A DNA stretch of 31,952 nucleotides from UBA668 sp046052275 (lineage in GTDB: Bacteria > Actinomycetota > Acidimicrobiia > Acidimicrobiales > Ilumatobacteraceae), in contig JBJOMQ010000004.1 of the NCBI GenBank assembly GCA_046052275.1, positions 1-31,952 of the forward strand, read 5' to 3'. The notes under the pieces were generated by a model. The model was not told the origin of the DNA. It made no database searches and was given only the letters and a program-made list of their open reading frames with translations. This document shows, piece after piece, positions 7,822 to 13,500 of this stretch (its first letter is position 1; each line of letters opens with the position of its first letter). Both the position numbers and the translations under genes were made by a program.

Positions 7822-8400
7822 GTGCCCAGCGTCGCCGCCCTCCTTGCCGCCGGCGGCGCCAGTCGCTACACGGGTGCCACGCACAAGCTGCTGGCGCCAC
7901 TGGGCGGGTCGACGGTCTGGGCCACCGCCCTCGAGGCCGTGGTGGCCGCCGGATTCGACCATGTCGTGGTGGTGACGGGCGCCGTCCCCCTGACCCTCCC
8001 CGACGGGCGTCACCCGACCGTCATCTTCCGTCACAATCCGCGCTGGGCCGACGGTCAGGCCGGGTCGCTGCAGGTCGCTGTGGCAGCGGCCTCCGATCTC
8101 GGTGCCGACCGGGTCACCGTCGGCCTCGCCGACCAGCCCGGCGTCGGCACCGCATCGTGGCGGGATGTCGCCGGCGCTCCCGACGACTGCCGAATCGCCG
8201 TGGCTGTCTATGGCGGCCGGGTCGGCCCCACTCCCGTGCGACTTCACCGCTCGGTGTGGCCGCTGCTCCCCGTCGAGGGAGATGCCGGCGCCCGACACGT
8301 GATTGCCGACCACCCTTCGTGGGTGTGCCGCGTGCCCTGCGTAGGCTCAGTAGCCGATATCGACACCGTGGAGGATCTCGACCGATGGAACGACTGCTGA
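7822..8400 (+). CDS. MobA/MocA-like molybdenum cofactor nucleotidyltransferase
   Basis: The 192-residue GT-A-fold nucleotidyltransferase has the N-terminal signature LLAAGGASRYTGATHKLLAPLGG (NTP-binding loop 8-15, K22), a central GLADQPGV motif where the family usually has a metal-binding DxP, and the C-terminal DIDTVEDL. The family (MobA, MocA, and CoxI-cluster members) attaches CMP or GMP to molybdopterin, giving MCD or MGD. CO-dehydrogenase-type enzymes use MCD, so a MocA-like cytidylyltransferase role is the best guess, though specificity cannot be read directly. Start GTG 7822 is supported by TAGGCT 6 bases upstream. The end overlaps the coxG start by 16 bases, tying it to the maturation set across the intervening minus-strand gene. 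Confidence 0.82.
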   Translation: MPSVAALLAAGGASRYTGATHKLLAPLGGSTVWATALEAVVAAGFDHVVVVTGAVPLTLPDGRHPTVIFRHNPRWADGQAGSLQVAVAAASDLGADRVTVGLADQPGVGTASWRDVAGAPDDCRIAVAVYGGRVGPTPVRLHRSVWPLLPVEGDAGARHVIADHPSWVCRVPCVGSVADIDTVEDLDRWNDC

Positions 8401-8996
8401 ACGAGTTCGTGGTGCGCCGGCCGATCGACGAGGCCTGGCAGGTGCTCACCGATGTCGAGCGCATCGCCCCATGCCTTCCCGGCGCCCAGCTCGAGGAGAT
8501 CAATGGCAACTCCTACAAGGGAGTCGTCAAGGTGAAGCTCGGGCCGATCGCCACGGCATTCCGCGGGCAGGCCGAGTTCGTCGAGCGCGACGACGCCGGT
8601 CACCGCGCAGTGTTGAAGGGCTCCGGCCGCGACACCACGGGCAAGGGCAACGCCGATGCCCTCATCACCGCATCGCTCGAGTCGCTCACCGCCGACACCA
8701 CCAAGTGCACCGTGGCCACCGAACTGCACATCACCGGCAAGGTCGCCCAGTTCGGCCGCGGCATCCTCGGCGACGTCAGCGAGAAGCTGATGGCGCAGTT
8801 CGCCGACAATCTCAACACCATGCTCGACCAGCAGGGCCCCGACGCTGCCAACGCCGCCGACGCTGCCGCGCAAGCTCCCACCGAGGTTGCGCCGCTCGAG
8901 CTGTCGCACATCGCCGGAGCCGCCGTCGCCAAGCGCCTCGTGCCGGTCGTCGTCGCCATCGTCGCTGTCGTCGTCATCGCGATCGCGGTCCTCTGA
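8385..8996 (+). CDS. coxG: CoxG-like SRPBCC-fold protein with C-terminal membrane anchor
   Basis: The 203-residue protein starts at ATG 8385 within the 3' end of the MobA-like gene. Residues 1-150 are an SRPBCC (START-like) domain of the CoxG group: NEFVVRRPIDEAWQVLTDVERIAPCLPGAQ, YKGVVKVKLGPIATAFRGQA, GKGNADALITASL, and GKVAQFGRGILGDVSEKLM. An Ala-rich linker (151-180) leads to one hydrophobic helix at 185-203 that ends the protein, a tail-anchor arrangement. CoxG is known to recruit CO dehydrogenase to the cytoplasmic membrane and link it to quinones. With coxD, coxE, XdhC and the MobA-like gene nearby, that role is the natural inference, although the enzyme itself is not encoded here. Confidence 0.87.
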   Translation: MERLLNEFVVRRPIDEAWQVLTDVERIAPCLPGAQLEEINGNSYKGVVKVKLGPIATAFRGQAEFVERDDAGHRAVLKGSGRDTTGKGNADALITASLESLTADTTKCTVATELHITGKVAQFGRGILGDVSEKLMAQFADNLNTMLDQQGPDAANAADAAAQAPTEVAPLELSHIAGAAVAKRLVPVVVAIVAVVVIAIAVL

Positions 8997-9003
8997 CCCG
9001 GCT

Positions 9004-9462
9004 GTGCCCAGCGCGGCCGACATTCAACGGGTTGCTGCCCTCATCGGCCGCGCCCCACAGGGCGAGTTCGACGTTGTCGTGCGCACCGACGACGGCGACC
9101 CGGTCGTACTGCGGAACGCACCGCTGCTCTTCGATGGCACGCCCATGCCAACCCGCTTCTGGCTCGTCGGTGCCCGCGAGACGCGTCTCGTCGGCCACCT
9201 CGAGTCGACGGGTGGCGTGCGCCGCGCCGAGTCAGAGATCGATCCCACGCTCATCGCCGACGCCCATGTCCGCTACGCAGCGGAACGAGACTCGGCGCTA
9301 CCGCAAGGGCATGCCGGGCCACGCCCGTCCGGCGGGGTCGGCGGCACGCGCACCGGAGTGAAGTGCCTCCACGCCCACTACGCGTGGCACCTCGCCGGCG
9401 GCGACGACCCGGTCGGCCGGTGGGTCGAGCTCCACCTCGGCAGCGAGGTCGTCAGTCCATGA
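9004..9462 (+). CDS. DUF501 family protein
   Basis: The 152-residue protein starts at GTG 9004, 7 bases after coxG. It carries the DUF501 hallmarks in order: RVAALIGRAPQGEFDVVVR, DPVVLRNAPLLFDGTPMPTRFWLVG, GGVRRAESEIDP, AHVRYAAERD, HAGPRPSGGVGGTRTGVKCLHAHYAWHLAGGDDPVGRWV. The conserved C-H-x-H cluster (KCLHAHYAWH) suggests a metal site or thiol chemistry, but no biochemical function is established. In actinobacteria DUF501 is commonly found between eno/divIC and an exopolyphosphatase (ppx). Here the next gene overlaps it by 4 bases (ATGA) and looks like part of a Ppx, which fits that order. No signal peptide or membrane helix. Confidence 0.85.
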   Translation: MPSAADIQRVAALIGRAPQGEFDVVVRTDDGDPVVLRNAPLLFDGTPMPTRFWLVGARETRLVGHLESTGGVRRAESEIDPTLIADAHVRYAAERDSALPQGHAGPRPSGGVGGTRTGVKCLHAHYAWHLAGGDDPVGRWVELHLGSEVVSP

Positions 9463-9926
9463 GCGAGGCCCTCGAGATTCGACTCGAGCCGCAGTCGCTG
9501 CACTGCGTGCTCGGCGGACGATCGCTCACGCTGCCCGTCGGACCGCTCACCCTGGCGCGCTCGATCACCGGCGATCCTCCGTCGCCCATCGACCTCACCA
9601 ATGCCATCGGCCTCGTGGCCGACCACCTCGACGATCTCGATCGCGAGGTGCCCGAGGTGCTCCTCGCACCGCGGATCAGCCTCGCTGGCCACGGCATCCC
9701 AGTCCTCGCCGATGTCGAACTCGGTGCCCCGGCGTCACTTCCCATCGAGATCTCGCGGCAGGCAGCCGAGGAGATCTTCCGCACCCTCGCCACCGAGACT
9801 GCGGCCGATCGCTCGCGCAATCCCGGCCTCAGCACACCATGGATTCACGACATCCTCGGCACCTGCTGCGCGCTCGTCGCCGTCATGCGCCACTTCGCAC
9901 TCGACACCATCGAGCTCGCTGCCTGA
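9459..9926 (+). CDS. Probable Ppx/GppA-like protein reduced to the C-terminal half
   Basis: The 155-residue protein starts at ATG 9459 overlapping the DUF501 stop. By eye, SLTLPVGPLTLARSITGDPPSP resembles the SLPLG..RLT....DPPT segment that follows the second phosphate loop in Ppx/GppA phosphatases. AAEEIFRTLATETAADRSRNPGL and DILGTCCALVAVMRHFALD resemble their C-terminal ER..PGL...R.DVI.GG..IL..VM segment. Full-length Ppx/GppA starts with an actin-fold half carrying the DxGSNS loop and catalytic Glu; that ~130-150 residue half is absent, and the usual glycine-rich GxAGT loop is replaced by SLAGHGIP. It should therefore not be an active polyphosphatase by itself. The assignment rests on motif memory plus the DUF501 neighbour, so a different family remains possible. 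Confidence 0.5.
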   Translation: MSEALEIRLEPQSLHCVLGGRSLTLPVGPLTLARSITGDPPSPIDLTNAIGLVADHLDDLDREVPEVLLAPRISLAGHGIPVLADVELGAPASLPIEISRQAAEEIFRTLATETAADRSRNPGLSTPWIHDILGTCCALVAVMRHFALDTIELAA

Positions 9927-10543
9927 TGCGCGACCATCCGTCGTCCCCGCTCGGAGCAGTGCGCCTGTACGGCCGGCGCGTGATGCTGCGCCCGCTCGCA
10001 CCGGCCGACTGGAGCCAGTGGCACGAGGTGCGCCAGCGCAACGAGTCGTGGCTCGTCCCCTGGGAGCCCCTGCGTCCCGCCGGCATGCTCGACCCCACCC
10101 GCGACCGCGATGCCTACATGTCGAGGTGCCACGCCCGCGACCGCGACCGGCAGGCGGGCATCGCGTACGGCTTCGGCCTCTTCGTCGGACCCGACCTCGC
10201 TGGCGAGGTGAACCTCAACAGCATCGTCCGCGGCGCCCTGCAGGGTGCCACGATCGGCTACTGGATCGACCAGGCCAAGGCCGGCAATCGGTACGTCGCC
10301 GAGGCCGTTGTCGTGACGCTGCGCTTCGCCTTCGAACAACTGCATCTGCACCGAGTCGAGATCTGCATCGTGCCGCGAAACCGCAACAGCCGTCGCGTCG
10401 TCGAAGTGCTCGGACTCCGCGACGAGGGCACCGCACAGCGGTTCCTCGAGATCAACGGAGTCTGGGAGGACCACGTCCGCTACGCCATCACCGCCGAGGA
10501 GTGGGATGCGCGGCGCGACGAACTGGGCCGCGCCTGGCTGTGA
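9926..10543 (+). CDS. GNAT-family N-acetyltransferase, RimJ/RimL-like
   Basis: The 205-residue protein starts at ATG 9926, sharing one base with the previous stop (TGATG). It shows the RimJ/RimL layout: VMLRPLAPADWSQWHEVRQRN at the start, GEVNLNSI, GATIGYWIDQAKAGNRYVAEAV (strand beta4 and the acetyl-CoA pyrophosphate loop, ~108-128), LRFAFEQLHLHRVEICIVPRNRNSRRVVEVLGL and the closing WEDHVRYAITAEEW. Family members transfer an acetyl group from acetyl-CoA to protein N-termini, ribosomal proteins or small amines in the cytoplasm; the target here cannot be read from sequence. It is the last gene of the plus-strand run that began at 7822. Its TGA directly abuts the TCA stop complement of the next minus-strand gene. 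Confidence 0.87.
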   Translation: MRDHPSSPLGAVRLYGRRVMLRPLAPADWSQWHEVRQRNESWLVPWEPLRPAGMLDPTRDRDAYMSRCHARDRDRQAGIAYGFGLFVGPDLAGEVNLNSIVRGALQGATIGYWIDQAKAGNRYVAEAVVVTLRFAFEQLHLHRVEICIVPRNRNSRRVVEVLGLRDEGTAQRFLEINGVWEDHVRYAITAEEWDARRDELGRAWL

Positions 10544-10858
10544 TCAGGCCTGCTCGGCAATAAGCCGGTAGGCGCGGGCCCTGGCCCGGCGGGCCGCCGT
10601 GCGCCGCTTCCACGACTTCATCTTCCAGTGCCGAAGCCGCTTCGGACCACTGGCGGCACCGTGGTGCTCGTGGTGATGGTGCTCAGGAACCCATGCCCTG
10701 CCTGGCTCATGCACCTCATCAGGCTCGAGGCCGGCCCGCACCTGCGTCGCAACTGCGTGCAGTTCGCTGTGGATGCGGTGCCGTTCGTTGTGGGCATGGG
10801 CTCGCAGGTCCATCTTGGGCGGCGGAACCGCCTCGAGGCTGCGGTGGCGCTGACTCAT
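10544..10858 (-). CDS. Small His-rich, basic-tailed protein of unknown function
   Basis: A 104-residue product is predicted from ATG 10858, supported by a strong ribosome binding site (GGGGAGG, 5 bases upstream). I do not recognise the family. Residues ~1-65 are charged and helical in character (MSQRHRSLEAVPPPKMDLRA). A histidine cluster PEHHHHEHHGAASG follows, then a strongly basic, aromatic tail GPKRLRHWKMKSWKRRTAAR. No signal peptide or membrane helix is visible. The His cluster could bind a metal such as Ni, Zn or Cu, and the tail could bind nucleic acid or an acidic surface; both are guesses. It abuts the convergent GNAT gene with zero intergenic bases and lies downstream of the crotonase gene, separated by 94 bases that probably hold its own promoter. 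Confidence 0.6.
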   Translation of the reverse strand: MSQRHRSLEAVPPPKMDLRAHAHNERHRIHSELHAVATQVRAGLEPDEVHEPGRAWVPEHHHHEHHGAASGPKRLRHWKMKSWKRRTAARRARARAYRLIAEQA

Positions 10859-10863
10859 GAGTA

Positions 10864-10870
10864 CCTCCCC
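10864..10870 (-). promoter_or_regulatory. Strong ribosome binding site (GGGGAGG)
   Basis: GGGGAGG lies 5 bases upstream of ATG 10858. It is one of only two clear Shine-Dalgarno sites I saw, and it fixes the start of the small His-rich protein against an in-frame ATG 30 bases upstream. Confidence 0.7.
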
Positions 10871-10886
10871 TGCTGGGCCTGAGGTC

Positions 10887-10892
10887 ACGGTA
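10887..10892 (-). promoter_or_regulatory. Possible -10 element (TACCGT) for the small His-rich gene
   Basis: TACCGT on the minus strand would start a transcript with a 5' leader of about 20 bases that includes the GGGGAGG site. No -35 is evident; the call rests on position and the TANNNT pattern only. Confidence 0.3.
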
Positions 10893-10929
10893 CGCCTGCT
10901 GCGCGTTCCTGACCAGCACCATCAGGTAA

Positions 10930-10947
10930 CAAAAATGCGCGCTTTTG
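10930..10947 (-). terminator. AT-rich inverted motif after the crotonase gene, possible weak terminator
   Basis: Read on the minus strand, an A4 run, a GCGCGC core and a T5 run give CAAAA/TTTTG arms about 6 bases past the crotonase stop. The stem is only 5 A/T-rich pairs around an 8-base loop, so termination is uncertain, but such an AT island is rare in this window. Confidence 0.25.
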
Positions 10948-10952
10948 GCGAC

Positions 10953-11708
10953 CTACTGCTTCGACGAGATTCGCTGCTGCAGCGCAGCGATTCGCTCGGC
11001 GAACCATGGCTGGCGAGTGCTCCACACCTGCGGCGTGAGCTCTCGCTCGACCGCCTCTGGATGGGTCGCCACGTCGGCCATCGCTGCGATCGTGCGCTTC
11101 ACCTCGATGAGCAGTTCCCGTGGCGCGCTCGCCGCGCGTGCGGCCATCTCGTGTGCTGCGACGAGCAGCTGGTCGTCATCGACACACCGGTGCACGAGGC
11201 CGACGCGCTCGGCTTCGGCACCGTCCATGATCTCGCCGAACACGACGGTGGCGAACGCCGCCTGCGGGCCGGCGATGCGCCGCAGCATCCAGGTATGCCC
11301 TCCGCCGGGGTGGATGCCGATCTGCAGGAACCGGGTGTCGAACTTCGCCCGCCGGGCGGCAATGCGGACATCGCAGCCGAGCGCCAGGTTCATGCCGGCC
11401 CCCACCGCAGCACCGTTCACCGCCGCCAGCGTGGGCAGCGGACTGCGAGCGATGCGGAGGAAGCCCTCGTAGATGCCACCGAGACTCTCCTTCGTGGCCT
11501 CGGCGAGATTGCCGAGATTGGCGCCGGCGCAGAATGCAGGCGCAGCGCCGGTGACCACGACCGCCCCGATCGACGGATCGGCCTCGGCCGCGTCCATCGC
11601 CGCAACGATCTCGGCAACCATCGGCGCCGTGAGCGTGTTGCGCTCGGACGGATTGTTCAGCGTGAGCGTGGCGACGCCGTCAGCGACATCGACAAGGACG
11701 AGTGACAT
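10953..11708 (-). CDS. Crotonase-fold (enoyl-CoA hydratase/isomerase family) protein lacking both canonical glutamates
   Basis: The 251-residue crotonase-superfamily protein starts at ATG 11708, with TACGGT 6 bases upstream. Fold markers: VATLTLNNPSERNTLTAPM, the first oxyanion-hole segment AFCAGANLGNL, the second NGAAVGAGMNLALGCDVRIAA, then AKFDTRFLQIGIHPGGGHTWMLRRI and the C-terminal helical region. Aligned by eye to rat mitochondrial enoyl-CoA hydratase, Glu144 (GGGCEL) corresponds to N107 and Glu164 (GQPEI) to F127. It is therefore unlikely to be a standard syn-hydratase. Isomerase, hydrolase, decarboxylase or another acyl-CoA enolate chemistry is possible. It binds an acyl-CoA in the cytoplasm by family knowledge. 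It is divergent from the next gene, with 55 bases between starts. Confidence 0.82.
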   Translation of the reverse strand: MSLVLVDVADGVATLTLNNPSERNTLTAPMVAEIVAAMDAAEADPSIGAVVVTGAAPAFCAGANLGNLAEATKESLGGIYEGFLRIARSPLPTLAAVNGAAVGAGMNLALGCDVRIAARRAKFDTRFLQIGIHPGGGHTWMLRRIAGPQAAFATVVFGEIMDGAEAERVGLVHRCVDDDQLLVAAHEMAARAASAPRELLIEVKRTIAAMADVATHPEAVERELTPQVWSTRQPWFAERIAALQQRISSKQ

Positions 11709-11714
11709 GCCGTC

Positions 11715-11720
11715 ACCGTA
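11715..11720 (-). promoter_or_regulatory. Putative -10 element (TACGGT) for the crotonase gene
   Basis: TACGGT ends 6 bases before ATG 11708 on the minus strand, fitting a leaderless start. It forms a mirror pair with the identical hexamer serving the divergent gene. Confidence 0.5.
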
Positions 11721-11749
11721 GTTCGGCGCACCGCCGTCCGCTCCCCCGC

Positions 11750-11755
11750 TACGGT
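11750..11755 (+). promoter_or_regulatory. Putative -10 element (TACGGT) for the divergent unknown gene
   Basis: TACGGT ends 8 bases before GTG 11764. Only 29 bases separate it from the opposing TACGGT, so the two promoters' upstream parts must overlap. Confidence 0.5.
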
Positions 11756-11763
11756 TCGGAACT

Positions 11764-12342
11764 GTGCTCGACCACGTCTTCACCGACGCCATCAGCGCCC
11801 TGCGCGATGCCTTCGCAGCGGCGTATCTCGAGCGTCAGCCCTTCGAGGAGCATTTCCAGGCCGACGTGCTGCTTGGTGACCTCACCTGGGAGACCAGCTA
11901 CGGCCTCCCCGGCGAAGGCCTGCCCCCGCACGTGGTCGCCCACATCACCTTCGACTGGCCCACGTGGAGCCAGACCGCGTATCGGCAGTGGTACGTCGAC
12001 GAGGTGCTCGAGCGGCTCCCGGCGATCGAGATCGAGGTGGCCTTCCGAGTGCAGAACCTCGACCGACCGCCCGACGGACCGGCCGTCTTCGCAATCACGC
12101 CGGAGACCAGTCCGCTCATCGGTGACGGGCGCCTTGAACGGGCCGGCGTGACGCTCGAGGCCGCCCTCGATGCCGACGGGACAGCGGGCACCGAGCACGC
12201 TGTCGAGATCACCTACGAGGGCCTCTACGAACTCGCCGAGTCGACCCTCGCCGATGGCGCGAGCGAACTGCTCGACGAGCACTTCGGCGCCCTCGGCGGA
12301 TGGATCGCCGCAACCCTTGTGAAGCTGGCTGACATCAGGTAG
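11764..12342 (+). CDS. Uncharacterised 192-residue acidic protein
   Basis: I do not recognise this protein. Start GTG 11764 is supported by TACGGT 8 bases upstream, and the N-terminus reads MLDHVFTDAISALRDAF. It is acidic, with no signal peptide or membrane helix. The middle alternates beta-like segments rich in aromatic residues (DLTWETSYGLPGEGLPPHVVAHITFDWPTW, split over 35-70; WSQTAYRQWYVDEV). A proline-rich segment with charged residues follows, and the C-terminal third is helical. The length and codon use match its neighbours, so it is very likely a genuine protein rather than a spurious frame. It is divergent from the crotonase gene and convergent with queF, so neither neighbour suggests an operon role. 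Confidence 0.72.
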   Translation: MLDHVFTDAISALRDAFAAAYLERQPFEEHFQADVLLGDLTWETSYGLPGEGLPPHVVAHITFDWPTWSQTAYRQWYVDEVLERLPAIEIEVAFRVQNLDRPPDGPAVFAITPETSPLIGDGRLERAGVTLEAALDADGTAGTEHAVEITYEGLYELAESTLADGASELLDEHFGALGGWIAATLVKLADIR

Positions 12343-12353
12343 GCGTGCGTTCG

Positions 12354-12368
12354 CGCAGCGCTGCTGCG
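12354..12368. terminator. GC-rich hairpin between convergent genes
   Basis: CGCAGC and GCTGCG, 6-base arms with a 3-base loop, lie in the 36-base gap between the unknown gene and queF. No T-run follows on either strand, so it could slow polymerase from both sides but is not a classic intrinsic terminator. Confidence 0.3.
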
Positions 12369-12378
12369 AGCGGCACGA

Positions 12379-12777
12379 TCACGCTGCCGACGACGCCCTG
12401 AGCTCGGCCACGGCCGTCACCTCGATGCCGCCACGGGGCCGCTGAGTGAGACGCACCGTCACCCGAGCCGGCGTCGCGGCGCGCATCACCTCTGCGGCAA
12501 TCTCGCCAGCCAGCGCCTCAGCGAACACGGCCCGGTCTCGGAACCCCCACAGGTAGAGCTTGAGACTCTTCGACTCGATGCACCACTGACGGGGTTCGTA
12601 CTCGATCTCGACCGAGCTGAGATCGGGCTGCTCGGTGACGGGACACATCGAATTCACTTCGTCGCTCACCATGCGCACGACGCTGACGTTCGCCGGCGCA
12701 GGGAAGACTTCGACATGGTCGATCGCATGGCGCACGGTGGCGCCGAGGACGGTGAGACGCGAGGTATCGGTCGACAT
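12379..12777 (-). CDS. queF: NADPH-dependent preQ0 reductase (QueF), unimodular type
   Basis: The 132-residue protein matches the short unimodular QueF (tunnelling-fold) family. It shows the catalytic cysteine motif SMCPVTEQPDLSSVEIEYEP with C45 and D52, and the NADPH-binding signature ESKSLKLYLWGFRD at 68-81. QueF reduces the nitrile of 7-cyano-7-deazaguanine to the aminomethyl of preQ1, the last free-base step before insertion into tRNA for queuosine. The start at ATG 12777 is set by TACCCT 7 bases upstream; longer in-frame extensions run over upp and are discarded. No queC, queD, queE or tgt is in the window. It is divergent from upp, with 58 bases between starts. Confidence 0.9.
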   Translation of the reverse strand: MSTDTSRLTVLGATVRHAIDHVEVFPAPANVSVVRMVSDEVNSMCPVTEQPDLSSVEIEYEPRQWCIESKSLKLYLWGFRDRAVFAEALAGEIAAEVMRAATPARVTVRLTQRPRGGIEVTAVAELRASSAA

Positions 12778-12784
12778 CCGCCAC

Positions 12785-12790
12785 AGGGTA
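12785..12790 (-). promoter_or_regulatory. Putative -10 element (TACCCT) for queF
   Basis: TACCCT ends 7 bases before ATG 12777 on the minus strand. There is no room for a preQ1 riboswitch between this box and the start codon. Confidence 0.5.
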
Positions 12791-12835
12791 CGGGTTGCCC
12801 CGCCGAGTGCCCCCACGTCTGGCACACTCGCCGCC

Positions 12836-13483
12836 ATGACGGTCACCCTCCACGTCGTCGACCATCCACTCGCTGCCGACGCGCTCAGCCGGCTGCGTTC
12901 CGTCGACGCCCCCACCTCCACCTTCCGAGCTGAGCTCGAGCGGCTCGGTCTCGTGCTGCTCACCGAGGCAACCCGCACCCTCCGCACCCTCAGCGTCACC
13001 GTGCAGACGCCCCTGGCTGCCACCGCCGGTCGGCGGCTCGAGATGCCACCGGTGCTGGTGCCGGTGCTGCGGGCCGGCGTCGGGTTCCTCGGAGCCGCCA
13101 CCGCGCTCGTCCCCGATGCCGACGTGGGCTTCGTCGGCGTGAGCCGGAACGAGCACACACACCGGCCCGAGCAATATGTCAACAAGCTCCCCGACACGCT
13201 CATCGGGCGCACATGCATCGTGCTCGACCCGATGCTGGCTACCGGCGGCTCGCTCGCCCACACGTGCCGCCTGCTGATCGAGCGCGGCGCCGACACTCCC
13301 ATCGTGGTCGTCTGCGCCCTCGCCGCACCCGAGGGACTCCGCCAGCTCGAGACCGAGCTCGATGGCGCAATGCATGACGTCGTCGTGTTCACGGCGTCGC
13401 TCGACGACCGCCTGAACGAGTCGGCGTTCATCGTGCCGGGCCTCGGCGATGCCGGCGACCGCCTGTTCGGCCGCCCCGGCTGA
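12836..13483 (+). CDS. upp: Uracil phosphoribosyltransferase
   Basis: The 215-residue protein makes UMP from uracil and PRPP in the cytoplasm (pyrimidine salvage). Markers: VPVLRAGVGFLGAATALVPDADVGFVGVSRN (76-105), the PRPP loop CIVLDPMLATGGSL (127-140), and the uracil-binding C-terminus IVPGLGDAGDRLFG. Length equals the family norm (~208-215). ATG 12836 has CACACT 7 bases upstream, a weaker relative of the TANNNT boxes seen elsewhere and possibly a leaderless promoter. It is divergent from queF and convergent with the SGNH hydrolase gene, 17 bases away. In Mycobacterium tuberculosis upp also lies beside a phosphomannomutase-like gene (pmmB), so finding upp and a phospho-sugar mutase only one gene apart fits a conserved salvage neighbourhood. 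Confidence 0.92.
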   Translation: MTVTLHVVDHPLAADALSRLRSVDAPTSTFRAELERLGLVLLTEATRTLRTLSVTVQTPLAATAGRRLEMPPVLVPVLRAGVGFLGAATALVPDADVGFVGVSRNEHTHRPEQYVNKLPDTLIGRTCIVLDPMLATGGSLAHTCRLLIERGADTPIVVVCALAAPEGLRQLETELDGAMHDVVVFTASLDDRLNESAFIVPGLGDAGDRLFGRPG

Positions 13484-13500
13484 CCGGGCCGCCCCAGCGC

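Noticed and set aside
10628..10882. 84-codon plus-strand frame opposite the small His-rich gene
   Set aside because: No ribosome binding site or -10 box; the minus-strand gene has a strong ribosome binding site.
12778..12835. preQ1 riboswitch upstream of queF
   Set aside because: Only 7 bases separate the putative -10 from the start codon; there is no room for an aptamer.
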